Assembly (NCBI GenBank): GCA_038125995.1
Contig: JAYPEX010000016.1
Coordinates: forward strand, 1 to 33,207
Length of the DNA stretch: 33,207 bases
DNA from: MAG-120531 sp038125995
GTDB taxonomy: Bacteria > Bacteroidota > Bacteroidia > Flavobacteriales > Flavobacteriaceae
Direction of reading: 5' to 3'
Shown here: one piece after another, positions 1 to 9,556 of the stretch
How the letters are laid out: each line of letters begins with the position of its first letter
How positions within the stretch are numbered: the first letter of the stretch is position 1
Made by a program: the position numbers and the translations under genes
The notes under the pieces: generated by a model
What the model was told of the DNA's origin: nothing
Databases searched by the model: none
The model's input: the letters and a program-made list of their open reading frames with translations, nothing else

Positions 1-2
1 TA

Positions 3-76
3 GGCTGCGTAGTTCAACTGGATAGAATATCAGATTTCGGCTCTGAGGGTTGAGGGTTCGAATCCTTCCGCAGTCA
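3..76 (+). tRNA. tRNA-Arg (anticodon UCG)
   Basis: The sequence folds into a full cloverleaf. The 7-bp acceptor stem pairs 3-9 with 69-75 (one G-U), the D stem pairs 12-15 with 25-28, the anticodon stem pairs 30-34 with 42-46, and the T stem pairs 52-56 with 64-68 around the loop TTCGAAT. The anticodon loop at 35-41 is TTTCGGC, so the anticodon at 37-39 is TCG, which reads CGA and other CGN arginine codons. The discriminator is A76. No CCA is encoded (CAA follows), so the CCA end would be added by nucleotidyltransferase, as is common in this phylum. Confidence 0.95.
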
Positions 77-91
77 CAAAAACTTAGATCA

Positions 92-490
92 ATGAAAAAA
101 CCAGATCAGATCGTTTACGATGATAAAAAGGGATACCTCGCCAATGTGCTCCCCTATGGAACTTCAATTGGAGCTCCTAAAATCGAAGTAGATAATATTG
201 ATCTGTGGAAATCTTCCAATGTCAAAAAAGTTAATCATCAATTTAAAACTAAGTTTGAAGAACTCAAAACAGCCTACCAGCAATTGATGTCGGAAGTAGA
301 AGTCAATCATTTGATTTACAATGCCAAATACAGCTTTGAACCAATTGTTGGAGAAACCTATCACTTGTACCAAGAGTCAGAAGAACAACACTTTCTTTCT
401 ATAATTAACCCAGAGCAGTGGAATAAAAAACATATCGGATCTTTTGTTCTCAATGCCGATAAAATCTGGGAACCAGTTCAAAATTTATAA
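92..490 (+). CDS. DUF2452 family small protein
   Basis: This encodes a 132-residue soluble protein without signal peptide or membrane segment. I recognise it as a DUF2452 family member from its conserved pieces: an N-terminal KPDQIVYDDKKGY, a GAPKI segment, a central Lys/Glu-rich helical region (VNHQFKTKFEELKTAYQQL), then NLIYNAKYSFEPIVGETYHLY-like residues and a C-terminal FVLNADKIWEP. No biochemical role is known to me. The frame stays open upstream to base 50, but that would start inside the tRNA T stem, so the ATG at 92 is chosen. It starts 15 bases after tRNA-Arg and ends at a terminator shared with ftsZ, so it may be co-transcribed with the tRNA. Confidence 0.8.
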   Translation: MKKPDQIVYDDKKGYLANVLPYGTSIGAPKIEVDNIDLWKSSNVKKVNHQFKTKFEELKTAYQQLMSEVEVNHLIYNAKYSFEPIVGETYHLYQESEEQHFLSIINPEQWNKKHIGSFVLNADKIWEPVQNL

Positions 491-493
491 AAC

Positions 494-527
494 AAAAAAA
501 AGCACCTCAAAAAGGTGCTTTTTTTTT
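494..527. terminator. Bidirectional intrinsic terminator between the DUF2452 gene and ftsZ
   Basis: A stem AGCACCT (501-507) pairs perfectly with AGGTGCT (513-519) around a 5-base loop. It is flanked by an A-run on the left and a T-run on the right, so it can end transcription from both sides. It sits exactly between two converging genes. Confidence 0.9.
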
Positions 528-543
528 AGTTCAGTTGTTATAA

Positions 544-2532
544 TTAATCCACATTGTCATGTAGAAATGAATTATTAGATCTCAACTGCTGATCATTATT
601 AGCATCACTGCTAAGACTCGTTCTTGACACCTTTGTTTGATCTTCAATTTCAGAAAGCTTGATCCCCTGTCTTTTATAAGCAGGTTCTTTTTCAATTTCA
701 TCGATACGATTGAGATTGTTAAACTTGTGATTGAAGTCTTTAAGTGTTCGCTTGCGTTCTTCAACTCGGTTCTTTAAAAGATCTTTGATCGGATTTTCCA
801 TCGGATCAATTTCAGTTGGTTCGCTAGTGGTTGTAGTAGAAGCTACTACTTTAGTTTCAAATACAAGCTCTTCTTCTGTAACCACTTCTTCTTTGCGAGC
901 TTCTTGTTGCTTTTGAGTTGCAGTTGTTGCTGTAGCCTTTTCAAAACGTTGCTCCAATTCCATATAATCGTCTAAATTGTAGTGTTTTACTTCAGACGCA
1001 GCAACAGGTTCTGCTGTAACTTCATCAGCATCGATGACCTCCATTTCTTTAACAGCCCCCCAATTGATTTCTTCATCATCTAATGAAAATTGAACTGTTT
1101 GGTGGGAAGGTTCTGGATCCTTCTTGCTTTGCCCGATACTCATATCGAAGAACATTGTCATTTGCTCCTCTTCTTCATCCTCATGATCAAAAACCACTTC
1201 TTGAGCTTGAGGCTCCGCTTCAACGATTTCAAATTCATTGACATCGATTTCCATAATAGAAGGATCGTAGGCATCTACGCGCTCATAACTCACATCCATA
1301 TTTCTGATCAAATCAGAAGTTGGAATCAATTCATTTTCAAAGGTTGTATTGACTTCCTCATCAAATTCTAGGGTATGACGTACTACTGTAGTGTCTTCAA
1401 CATCAGATCGTACTTCTTCAACTTCACAATCGATATCTTTAACTGCTTCAAAGCTCAAATAGCTCTTATCGCTTAAATCGACAGCCGCTTTTTGATCGTC
1501 TTCGAGTGTGTGAATGATTTTCTTAGTCTCTGTATTGACAATTTCATTTTGTTGCTCAGCATTAAATCCAGTTGCGATTACCGTTACTGAAATCGCTTCT
1601 CCAAGACTATCATCTTCACCGACACCCATGATGATGTTTGCTGAATGTCCAGCTTGAGATTGAATATGGTCATTGATTTCACCAATTTCATCAATAGTGA
1701 TTTCACAAGTACCAGATACAATTAATAAGAGTACATTCTGAGCACCGGTAATCTTGTTGTCATTCAATAGAGGGGAGTCTAAAGCACCATCGATGGCAAT
1801 CTGAGCTCTCCCCTCTCCACTTGCCTTGGCAGACCCCATAATAGCTGTTCCACTATTAGCGAGTACGGTCTTCGCATCTCTAAGGTCAATATTTTGTGTA
1901 TAATGGTGTGTAATTACTTCAGCAATACCCTTTGCAGCAGTAGCCAACACCTCATCCGCCTTTGAGAAACCAGCTTTAAAACCAAGGTTTCCATAGACTT
2001 CTCTAAGTTTGTTGTTGTTGATGATGATCAATGAATCGACGTTCGCTCTAAGCTTCTCAATACCCAATTGAGCCTGATCTGAACGCATTTTTCCTTCAAA
2101 GACAAAAGGAGTTGTAACAATACCTACTGTTAATATATCAAGATCTTTAGCGTGCTTCGCGATAATTGGAGCAGCACCCGTTCCGGTACCACCACCCATA
2201 CCAGCGGTAATAAAAACCATTTTGGTATTGGTTTCTAACATCGCTTTAACTTCTTCTTGAGATTCTATAGCAGCTTTTTCACCAACTTCAGGGTTTGCTC
2301 CAGCACCTAATCCTTCAGTAAGAGAAATCCCCAACTGAATCTTATTGGGAACGGGGCTGTTTTCTAAAGCTTGGGAATCTGTATTACACACCACGAAATC
2401 AACTCCGTTGATTCCCGACTGAAACATGTGATTAATAGCGTTAGATCCACCTCCCCCGACTCCGATCACTTTGATAACATTGGATTGGTTTTTTGGTAAG
2501 TCAAATGAAATTCCTTCGAATTCTGTACTCAT
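544..2532 (-). CDS. ftsZ: Cell division protein FtsZ with long acidic C-terminal extension
   Basis: FtsZ is the tubulin-like GTPase that forms the division ring. The 662-residue protein has the nucleotide-binding GVGGGGSNAI near residue 25, the tubulin signature GGGTGTGA at 113-120, and the T7-type loop NIDLRD at 214-219 that completes the GTPase site of the next subunit. The GTPase and C-terminal core end near residue 325. About 340 further residues form an acidic, probably disordered linker rich in Glu, Asp, Val and Thr. A conserved C-terminal peptide EPAYKRQG (616-623) resembles the FtsA/ZipA-binding DIPAFLRK motif of E. coli, followed by 39 more residues. E. coli FtsZ is 383 residues; long tails are usual in Flavobacteriia. 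It is the last gene of the dcw operon, 32 bases after ftsA. Confidence 0.97.
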   Translation of the reverse strand: MSTEFEGISFDLPKNQSNVIKVIGVGGGGSNAINHMFQSGINGVDFVVCNTDSQALENSPVPNKIQLGISLTEGLGAGANPEVGEKAAIESQEEVKAMLETNTKMVFITAGMGGGTGTGAAPIIAKHAKDLDILTVGIVTTPFVFEGKMRSDQAQLGIEKLRANVDSLIIINNNKLREVYGNLGFKAGFSKADEVLATAAKGIAEVITHHYTQNIDLRDAKTVLANSGTAIMGSAKASGEGRAQIAIDGALDSPLLNDNKITGAQNVLLLIVSGTCEITIDEIGEINDHIQSQAGHSANIIMGVGEDDSLGEAISVTVIATGFNAEQQNEIVNTETKKIIHTLEDDQKAAVDLSDKSYLSFEAVKDIDCEVEEVRSDVEDTTVVRHTLEFDEEVNTTFENELIPTSDLIRNMDVSYERVDAYDPSIMEIDVNEFEIVEAEPQAQEVVFDHEDEEEEQMTMFFDMSIGQSKKDPEPSHQTVQFSLDDEEINWGAVKEMEVIDADEVTAEPVAASEVKHYNLDDYMELEQRFEKATATTATQKQQEARKEEVVTEEELVFETKVVASTTTTSEPTEIDPMENPIKDLLKNRVEERKRTLKDFNHKFNNLNRIDEIEKEPAYKRQGIKLSEIEDQTKVSRTSLSSDANNDQQLRSNNSFLHDNVD

Positions 2533-2564
2533 GGGTATTGATTTTGGTATTAGTTGGTTTGTCT

Positions 2565-3881
2565 TTATTCTGCGTCGTCTAAAAATCGTATAAATTTCTC
2601 AGCCCATCGCTCAAAAAAGCTACTGGGTTTTTTGGGCTTTTCTTGAACTTCAATCGGCTCATCTACTACTTCGTCTTCTGTGGCAGGTTCAGTAGAAGTT
2701 ATTTCAGCGTGTATTCTTGGCTGACTATTGATCGCATTCATCAATAATCCTACCCCTGTAGCATAAAGTGGAGAAGTCACTTCTTCGTTAGAATCTCCTG
2801 CCAAATGTTCATTGGGATAACCAATACGTGTATCCATTCCAGTGATGTACTCTACTAACTGCTTTAAGTGCTTTAATTGACTTCCACCACCTGTGAGAAC
2901 AATTCCAGCAATGAGTTTCTTTTTTTGATCCTCATGACCGTAATTCTTAATTTCCATATACACCTGTTCCACAATTTCCACAACACGGGCATGAATAATT
3001 CTTGAGAGGTTTTTAAGCGTGATTTCCTTAGGCTCTCTACCTCTTAAACCAGGAATCGAAACAATTTCATTGTCTTTGTTTTCACCTGGCCAAGCCGAAC
3101 CAAATTTAATTTTGAGAAGCTCTGCCTGCTTTTCGATAATGGAGCAACCTTCTTTGATGTCCTCCGTTATGACATTTCCTCCAAATGGAATCACAGCCGT
3201 ATGTCTGATAATCCCATCTTTGTAAATTGCTAAATCAGTCGTACCACCTCCGATATCGATCATCGCAACTCCAGCTTCTTTTTCTTCCTGAGAGAGAACA
3301 GCGTCTGCAGATGCAACGGGCTCTAATGTTATATTTGCGAGATCAATACCCGCACTCTTAACGCATCGCCCAATATTTTTAATAGAGGAGACCTGTCCGA
3401 CAACAACGTGAAAATTTGCCTCCAATCGACCCCCGTACATTCCGATAGGCTCTCTAATTTCAGCCTGTCCATCCACCTTGTATTCCTGAGGTAACACGTG
3501 TATGATTTCTTCACCAGGAAGCATCACGAGTTTGTAAACTTGAGCATTGAGTTTGTCGAGGTCATCTTGATCGATCACCTCCTCTGCATTGGCTCTTGTG
3601 ATATAGTCGGAGTGTTGTAGGGAACGTATGTGCTGTCCAGCAATCCCTACAACTACTTTTTCAATCTTGGCTCCAGCATCTGCTTCAGCTTCTGAAACAG
3701 CCTGTTGAATGGATTGTATGGTTTGGGTAATATTATTGACAACCCCTCGGTGTACTCCTAAACTCTTAGAACGACCTAAACCGACTACCTCAATTTTTCC
3801 ATACTCATTCTTACGACCGATAATGGCAACGATCTTTGTCGTACCAATATCTAATCCAACCGAATAATTTTCCTGATTCAT
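2565..3881 (-). CDS. ftsA: Cell division protein FtsA
   Basis: FtsA is the actin-like ATPase that tethers FtsZ filaments to the membrane. The 438-residue protein shows the phosphate-1 motif GLDIGTTK near residue 9, the phosphate-2 motif MIDIGGGTTDLAIY in the middle, and an adenosine-type motif IVLTGGGSQL. The C-terminus (about 418-438, containing FFERWAEKFIRFL) is a typical amphipathic membrane-targeting helix after an acidic, Pro-rich linker. The ATG start lies 3 bases after ftsQ. Gene order ftsQ-ftsA-ftsZ is the standard one. Confidence 0.97.
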   Translation of the reverse strand: MNQENYSVGLDIGTTKIVAIIGRKNEYGKIEVVGLGRSKSLGVHRGVVNNITQTIQSIQQAVSEAEADAGAKIEKVVVGIAGQHIRSLQHSDYITRANAEEVIDQDDLDKLNAQVYKLVMLPGEEIIHVLPQEYKVDGQAEIREPIGMYGGRLEANFHVVVGQVSSIKNIGRCVKSAGIDLANITLEPVASADAVLSQEEKEAGVAMIDIGGGTTDLAIYKDGIIRHTAVIPFGGNVITEDIKEGCSIIEKQAELLKIKFGSAWPGENKDNEIVSIPGLRGREPKEITLKNLSRIIHARVVEIVEQVYMEIKNYGHEDQKKKLIAGIVLTGGGSQLKHLKQLVEYITGMDTRIGYPNEHLAGDSNEEVTSPLYATGVGLLMNAINSQPRIHAEITSTEPATEDEVVDEPIEVQEKPKKPSSFFERWAEKFIRFLDDAE

Positions 3882-3884
3882 AGT

Positions 3885-4610
3885 TTACTTTTTTGTGCCG
3901 ATGAGTTGATTGTCAAACGAAAGATCAATTCTTCGATATTGAGACCAAATACTATCCTTTTTTGCTTTGTTGTAAAAGGCCTTCAATTTTGCAATTTTGT
4001 TGGGAAGATTGGATACTGATCCCAAATACAACTCAAAATCTTCAGCTCTTAATCGAAGTGAATAACTTCCGTTCTCTTCGATGTGAATCCCAACTAAATC
4101 ATCTTTTATAAAAGCTTCTTTATTGATGAAATTCAACAATTCAAAACAATTATCTAAATCTTCTTTAATCCTAGATCCGGTAATCAAAGGAACCCTGGCC
4201 GAATGTAATTTCGACAAAGGCATCTTCTCAGAAAGACGATCTAAATAATACACATCACCTCCAGCAACAACCCTTGCAATGGGCTGTCTTTGTGCGATAT
4301 TCGCCTTAAGTTCCCCGTCTATAGTAAGATACACCTCGGCGCTTTCTACAAGAGGGATTTCAGACAAAATAGTTTCTAGTCTACTCAAAACTAATCGTTC
4401 TTTTGCCTGATTCAACGAACCATCAAATTTTTGTATTAACAATTTATTAACCGTCGCTTCGTCGATGTACAAATTCTCCTGGGAAACGAAATTAATATGT
4501 AATTCCTCTGGCTTTTTAAGCTCATTTCTATAATTAGAAAAGGCGAAAGAACCCAGAACTGCGAACAGTAGCAATACGTATTGTAAGACCAACCAAACTT
4601 TTCTCAACAT
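3885..4610 (-). CDS. ftsQ: Cell division protein FtsQ/DivIB
   Basis: This 241-residue bitopic membrane protein has a short cytoplasmic end, one membrane span at about residues 5-24, and a periplasmic part. The region at about 36-105 fits the POTRA domain of FtsQ, which recruits FtsL/FtsB and FtsW-FtsI to the septum. Primary sequence is weakly conserved in the family, so the call rests on size, topology, the segment QENLYIDEATVNKLL and its place between murC and ftsA. Its start overlaps the end of murC by 7 bases, which suggests translational coupling. Confidence 0.88.
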   Translation of the reverse strand: MLRKVWLVLQYVLLLFAVLGSFAFSNYRNELKKPEELHINFVSQENLYIDEATVNKLLIQKFDGSLNQAKERLVLSRLETILSEIPLVESAEVYLTIDGELKANIAQRQPIARVVAGGDVYYLDRLSEKMPLSKLHSARVPLITGSRIKEDLDNCFELLNFINKEAFIKDDLVGIHIEENGSYSLRLRAEDFELYLGSVSNLPNKIAKLKAFYNKAKKDSIWSQYRRIDLSFDNQLIGTKK

Positions 4611-5947
4611 AAGACATTTTTTATAGGTTCAACTTCCAATCCGATATCACCTGCTCCTAGAGTGACTAAAACTTTTAGGGATCTTTTTTTTAGGTGTTCG
4701 ACCAACTGTTCTTTTTTCAACAAGACTTTGTCTTTTGTTTTAATTTTTTCGAGCAATACTTCTGAATTAACTCCTTCAATAGGCAGTTCTCTTGCTGGAT
4801 AGATTGGCAGTAACACCACAGAATCAAAAAGTGAAATACTGGCAGCAAATTCCTCCATAAAATCTCGAGTTCTCGAAAAGAGATGTGGCTGAAATACCAA
4901 GGTCTTTTCCAAGGCTGGAAAGGCATCGTTTACAGCCTCATAAATTGCATTGATCGCTGTTGGATGATGGGCGTAATCATCTATGAATACAAAATCAGCT
5001 TGTTGACACTCGATAGAAAATCGTCGCGCCACTCCATTAAAACTAGCAAGTGACCGAATGATCTGATCAGGATCCACTCCACCGAGATACGCCATTGCAA
5101 ATGCAGCGACAGCATTGTATACATTGTGTCTACCTGGCATGGGTAGCAGAATATTTTTATAGTGTTGTTCTTCCACTTTGAGATCAAAACAACAGTGGAG
5201 TTCTTCAAATCGCAGATTGAGAATCTCAAAATCAGCATCCCCTTCTCCATAGGTCCTTCCAAATGGAAACTCCACCTGATTACAAACCACTAATTGATCC
5301 TTTGAGGGAAGTAGTGAAGCAAAATCCAAAAAACTCTTTTGTAAATCAGCCGCGGTCCCATAAATATCCAAATGATCCGCATCTGTGGAAGTAATACAGG
5401 CGATGTCGGGATGTAATCGCAAAAAAGAACGATCGTATTCATCCGCCTCGACTACGGAATTTTCAAATCCATTTGAAAAGTAGTTCGATTTAAAATTATT
5501 GGAAATTCCTCCTAAAAATGCTGTAAATCTCAGATCGCTTTCAGAAATAATATGAGCAAGCATGGATGAAGTTGTTGTTTTTCCATGAGTTCCAGCAACT
5601 GCAAAACATTTGGTAGATTTAGTAATCATTCCCAGCACCTGAGAACGCTTGTTGAGATGAAATCCTGCTTTTTGATAAAACTGCATCCAAGCATTGGAAA
5701 CTGGTACTGCCGGAGTATAAACTACCAGACATTGATTTTTGTCCTTAAAATTGGAATGAAGAACCTTTAGATCTTCTGCGTAAAATACCTGAGCTCCTCT
5801 TTTTTCGAATGATTTGGTCAAGTCAGATGGCGTGAGATCATAGCCTCCAATCTGCTTTTTTTGAGCTAAAAAATACTCGACCAATGCGGCCATTCCGATA
5901 CCGCCAATACCGATAAAAAAAACTGAAGTGTAGCGATCGAGATTCAT
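4604..5947 (-). CDS. murC: UDP-N-acetylmuramate--L-alanine ligase
   Basis: MurC adds L-Ala to UDP-MurNAc in the cytoplasm, the first peptide step of peptidoglycan precursor synthesis. The 447-residue protein has the N-terminal UDP-binding GIGGIGMAALVEYF (13-26), the ATP-binding P-loop GTHGKTTTS (119-127) typical of MurC, the central-domain EADEYDRSF, and the C-terminal DDYAHHP motif. Length agrees with the family. The ATG start overlaps the end of murG by 4 bases. Confidence 0.96.
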   Translation of the reverse strand: MNLDRYTSVFFIGIGGIGMAALVEYFLAQKKQIGGYDLTPSDLTKSFEKRGAQVFYAEDLKVLHSNFKDKNQCLVVYTPAVPVSNAWMQFYQKAGFHLNKRSQVLGMITKSTKCFAVAGTHGKTTTSSMLAHIISESDLRFTAFLGGISNNFKSNYFSNGFENSVVEADEYDRSFLRLHPDIACITSTDADHLDIYGTAADLQKSFLDFASLLPSKDQLVVCNQVEFPFGRTYGEGDADFEILNLRFEELHCCFDLKVEEQHYKNILLPMPGRHNVYNAVAAFAMAYLGGVDPDQIIRSLASFNGVARRFSIECQQADFVFIDDYAHHPTAINAIYEAVNDAFPALEKTLVFQPHLFSRTRDFMEEFAASISLFDSVVLLPIYPARELPIEGVNSEVLLEKIKTKDKVLLKKEQLVEHLKKRSLKVLVTLGAGDIGLEVEPIKNVLC

Positions 5948-7032
5948 GTATTCAACAGATTTTTTAATTCTTCAACAATCGATTGAGTCGCATGAGGTTT
6001 AGCCAACTCTTTGATGTTTTTCCCCAAACTAGCTCTAAGACTTTCATCTTCGATGAGTTTGGAAATTTCACTCCCAAATGAGGATTCCAATTCTTTTTCA
6101 GAAAGCATCAATGCCGCTTTGTGATCGACAATAGATTGGGCGTTTTTGGTTTGGTGATCTTCAGCTACATTTGGAGAAGGAATAAAAAGCACCGGCTTTC
6201 CAACTAGGGCTAACTCCGATACGGTACTGGCCCCAGCTCTTGAGATGATCAAATCAGCAGCCGCATAAGCCTTGGGCATCTGTTCGATAAAATCGAGAAC
6301 TCGAACTCCTTTTTGCTCAAAGGATTGATATTCTTTAACATACAAGCTTCCACACTGCCAGATCAATTGCACATTTTTAGCCCTAAAAAAATCGATATGA
6401 TGAGCAATCAGTTGATTGATTCTACGAGCACCAAGAGAGCCTCCCAACACCAAAAGAGTCAGTTGATCTTCAAGGCCTAAAGCTTTTTTAGAAGTCGATG
6501 CATCAGGCAAGGAATCGATGAGATCCGCTCTCACCGGATTTCCAGTAAAGGCAATTTGATCAGCCGCAAAATAACGCTCCATATGTTCATAGGCCACACA
6601 TATTCGCCTCGCTTTTTTTGCCAGTAAGACATTGGTTTTTCCTGCATAGGAATTTTGTTCTTGAATCAAATAGGGATATCCGAAGAGACCCGCCATTTTT
6701 AAGAGTGGTCCACTAGCATAGCCTCCTGTTCCAATAACGAGTGTAGGCTTATAGCGCATTAGAATAAAACTCGCCTGTACCAATGACCAAATCAGTTTGA
6801 TTGGAAAACTCAACAAATGAAATCCCAAACGTCTTTGTAAACCAGCGATCCACAGTCCTTTAATTTTAAATCCAGCCTTGGGAACCTTCTGCATTTCCAT
6901 CTTGTTCTTTGCTCCTACAAACAAGAACTCAGCATCTGGAAATTGCGCTTGCAATTCTTTTCCAATTGCAATGGCAGGATAGATATGCCCTCCTGTTCCT
7001 CCTCCTGATATGATAAACTTATAATTGCTCAC
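5944..7032 (-). CDS. murG: UDP-GlcNAc:lipid I N-acetylglucosaminyltransferase MurG
   Basis: MurG transfers GlcNAc to lipid I to give lipid II at the inner face of the membrane. The 362-residue protein has the first glycine-rich loop GGGTGGHIYPA (10-20), the second loop LVLGGSLGARRIN, and the donor-binding RAGASTVSEL with the following FIPSPNVAEDHQTKNA. It is a GT-B fold enzyme of CAZy family GT28. The start is GTG (bases 7032-7030), and the gene overlaps ftsW by 14 bases, which supports coupled translation. Confidence 0.96.
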   Translation of the reverse strand: MSNYKFIISGGGTGGHIYPAIAIGKELQAQFPDAEFLFVGAKNKMEMQKVPKAGFKIKGLWIAGLQRRLGFHLLSFPIKLIWSLVQASFILMRYKPTLVIGTGGYASGPLLKMAGLFGYPYLIQEQNSYAGKTNVLLAKKARRICVAYEHMERYFAADQIAFTGNPVRADLIDSLPDASTSKKALGLEDQLTLLVLGGSLGARRINQLIAHHIDFFRAKNVQLIWQCGSLYVKEYQSFEQKGVRVLDFIEQMPKAYAAADLIISRAGASTVSELALVGKPVLFIPSPNVAEDHQTKNAQSIVDHKAALMLSEKELESSFGSEISKLIEDESLRASLGKNIKELAKPHATQSIVEELKNLLNT

Positions 7033-8221
7033 TGAGTATTTCTAAAGGATTTTTTTCAGATTCTAAAACTTCGTTACGAACACCACCCTTAACACTTGCT
7101 GATAGGATGATCCCAATCGCCATACAATTCATCCAAATGGAGGTACCCCCACTACTGATCAGCGGAAGCGTTTGTCCTGTAACCGGAAGTAGTGAAACTG
7201 CCACCCCCATATTGATCAGTGCTTGAAACACAAATGGAATTCCAAGACCGAGCACCACTAATTTTGAAAAACTTCGTTCAGCCCTATGAGCGATTACCAT
7301 CACTCGAAACAAAAACATCAGATACATCAACAGCAAAAACAATCCACCGACCATTCCATATTCTTCGATAATAATTGCATAGATAAAATCAGAGCTCGAT
7401 TGCGGCAAGAAATTCTTCATCACACTCTTCCCTGCTCCAACTCCAAAGAGTCCTCCTGTGGCAATGGCGATATTCGCACGCTCAACCTGATAATTTGCCT
7501 GTGGATCCACCTCGTCTGAACCAAAGTTCTCAATACGACTCACCCAGGTATCCACCCTATTAGGAAAGGCATTTGGAAAGGCCTTGGCGGCGGTAATAAA
7601 CAACAATCCAAATAAGACTCCAGCTGAAACAATGACCAATAAGTATTTGATGGGATATCCTCCTACAAAACAAAGCACCAATACGAGTGAGAACAACATG
7701 GCTGCTGTTGAAAAGTTTGCTGGAAAAATAAGACCAACCACAATGAGTACAGGAACCCACAGCGGGAGTATCGTTTGTGAAAAACGCACTTTGGTTTCTT
7801 GCTTTTTAAGAATACTCAAATATCGAGCCACATAGACCATGGTGACCACCAATGCTAAGGTCGATGTTTGAAACCCAATTCCTAAAAAGGGAATGCGAAT
7901 CCATCTCGAAGCATTAGCTCCACCAATAGTGCTTCCCTGAGCCAAGGTATACATCAGCAGCAATGCCACAACAGGCATGGCAATCAATGAGAGTCCACTA
8001 AAATAATGCGTTGGAATCTTGTGAATCAAGAACATAATACCAAATCCAATCACCAGCATGACCAAGTGTTTAAGTAGATGGTATCCAACAGTCCCATTAC
8101 CCACTACATATTCCAGATTGGAACTGGAACTATACACCGGTAAAAAAGAATAAATAGCCAAAAGTGCAGCAATGGCCCAAATGGTTTTATCTCCTGAGAC
8201 GTATTTTAGTATGGAACTCAT
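7019..8221 (-). CDS. ftsW: SEDS-family septal peptidoglycan glycosyltransferase FtsW
   Basis: This encodes a 400-residue, highly hydrophobic polytopic protein with about ten predicted spans. It carries the SEDS hallmarks, including the C-terminal PVTGQTLPLISSGGTS motif. FtsW polymerises lipid II at the septum together with its partner FtsI, which is encoded upstream in the same operon. A position between murD and murG inside the dcw cluster favours FtsW over the elongation homologue RodA. The gene starts 3 bases after murD. Confidence 0.95.
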   Translation of the reverse strand: MSSILKYVSGDKTIWAIAALLAIYSFLPVYSSSSNLEYVVGNGTVGYHLLKHLVMLVIGFGIMFLIHKIPTHYFSGLSLIAMPVVALLLMYTLAQGSTIGGANASRWIRIPFLGIGFQTSTLALVVTMVYVARYLSILKKQETKVRFSQTILPLWVPVLIVVGLIFPANFSTAAMLFSLVLVLCFVGGYPIKYLLVIVSAGVLFGLLFITAAKAFPNAFPNRVDTWVSRIENFGSDEVDPQANYQVERANIAIATGGLFGVGAGKSVMKNFLPQSSSDFIYAIIIEEYGMVGGLFLLLMYLMFLFRVMVIAHRAERSFSKLVVLGLGIPFVFQALINMGVAVSLLPVTGQTLPLISSGGTSIWMNCMAIGIILSASVKGGVRNEVLESEKNPLEILSEQL

Positions 8222-8224
8222 CTT

Positions 8225-9556
8225 TTATAGATTTCTTACAGCTTCTTTAAATTGATTTCCTCGATCTTCGTAGTTTTCAAAAAGATCAAAACTTGCACAA
8301 GCTGGAGATAACAACACTGTATCTCCACGTTCTGCAACCTTATAAGCAACTTTAACTGCCTCGCTAATTGCATAAGTTTCAATAAACAGCTCTCCTATTC
8401 CCTCAAAGGCTGCTTTAAGTTTTTGATGGTCTTCCCCAAGACAAATGATTGCCTTTACTTTTTCGCGAACAAGCGGCATTAAGGACGAATAATCATTTCC
8501 CTTGTCTACCCCACCTACGATCCATACAATTGGAGACTTCACACTCTCTAAGGCGTAAAAAGTCGCATTGACATTGGTTGCTTTTGAATCGTTGATATAG
8601 TTGACGTGATTAATCTTTAATACCTTTTCCATTCGGTGCGCCGCTCCTTGAAAATGCTGTACCGAATTTCGGATGCTCTCTTTACGGATCTGGAGCAGCG
8701 ATGCCGCTGCCGATGCAGCCATGGTGTTCTTAACGTTGTGCAAGCCTTCTAAGGCAAGTGTATCTACTTTCATGCTGATGGTATTTTGATTGGTTTTTAT
8801 ATAAATTGTTTGATCCTCTAAATAGGCTCCAAATTCCAATTGCTGGGTTAGCGAAAAAGGAACTAATTGTGCTTCAATGTGATGATTATTGAGATAGTCG
8901 ACAAGAACTGGATCATCGGCATCGTAAATGAGATAATCTTCCTTGGTCTGATTTTTTGTGATTCGAAACTTGGATTCGATATAGGTGTTAAAGTCGTAAT
9001 GGTAACGATCCAAATGATCTGGAGTAATATTGCAGATCAAAGCAATATGGGGTTTGAACTCTTCAATTCCATCCAACTGAAAACTACTGAGTTCTAATAC
9101 ATAGTGATCTTTTGGATCTTCTAGTAAAAGCCCTGCAAAACTCTTCCCTATATTACCTCCCATTCCAACGCTTAATCCTCCTTCACTCAGCAAGTGATGG
9201 GTCAGCATGGTGGTGGTGGTTTTTCCGTTAGAACCGGTAATCCCAATCAGACAAGCTTCGGTATAACGACTCGCAAATTCAATCTCAGACCAAATTTTAA
9301 CACCCTTGTGAATCGCCTCTTGAATCAAAGGCACCGTATCGGGTATTCCAGGACTCTTTACGATCAAATCGGCAGCTAAAATTTTCTCCCTTGTATGCTC
9401 CCCTTCTTCATAAGAAATCCCAACCTTATCTAAACTGTTCTTGTATTTAGAAGCGATGCTTGCCCTGTCGGAAACAAACACAGTAAAGCCTCTGTTGGCT
9501 GCCAACATGGCTGCTCCAACACCGCTTTCTCCCGCTCCTAATACTACAATGTTCAT
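8225..9556 (-). CDS. murD: UDP-N-acetylmuramoyl-L-alanine--D-glutamate ligase
   Basis: MurD adds D-Glu to UDP-MurNAc-L-Ala. The 443-residue protein has an N-terminal Rossmann-like VVLGAGESGVGAA (4-16), the P-loop GSNGKTTTT (108-116), the central segment NITPDHLDRY, and the C-terminal domain with INDSKATN, which is characteristic of MurD, and LLSPACASFD. Its ATG overlaps the mraY stop by one base (TAATG). Confidence 0.96.
   Translation of the reverse strand: MNIVVLGAGESGVGAAMLAANRGFTVFVSDRASIASKYKNSLDKVGISYEEGEHTREKILAADLIVKSPGIPDTVPLIQEAIHKGVKIWSEIEFASRYTEACLIGITGSNGKTTTTMLTHHLLSEGGLSVGMGGNIGKSFAGLLLEDPKDHYVLELSSFQLDGIEEFKPHIALICNITPDHLDRYHYDFNTYIESKFRITKNQTKEDYLIYDADDPVLVDYLNNHHIEAQLVPFSLTQQLEFGAYLEDQTIYIKTNQNTISMKVDTLALEGLHNVKNTMAASAAASLLQIRKESIRNSVQHFQGAAHRMEKVLKINHVNYINDSKATNVNATFYALESVKSPIVWIVGGVDKGNDYSSLMPLVREKVKAIICLGEDHQKLKAAFEGIGELFIETYAISEAVKVAYKVAERGDTVLLSPACASFDLFENYEDRGNQFKEAVRNL

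Noticed and set aside
50..91. N-terminal extension of the DUF2452 protein
   Set aside because: It would start within the T stem of tRNA-Arg; the ATG at 92 fits the family.
1090..1371. 93-codon open frame on the plus strand inside ftsZ
   Set aside because: It is antisense to the low-complexity FtsZ tail, with no family features; a by-product of codon bias.
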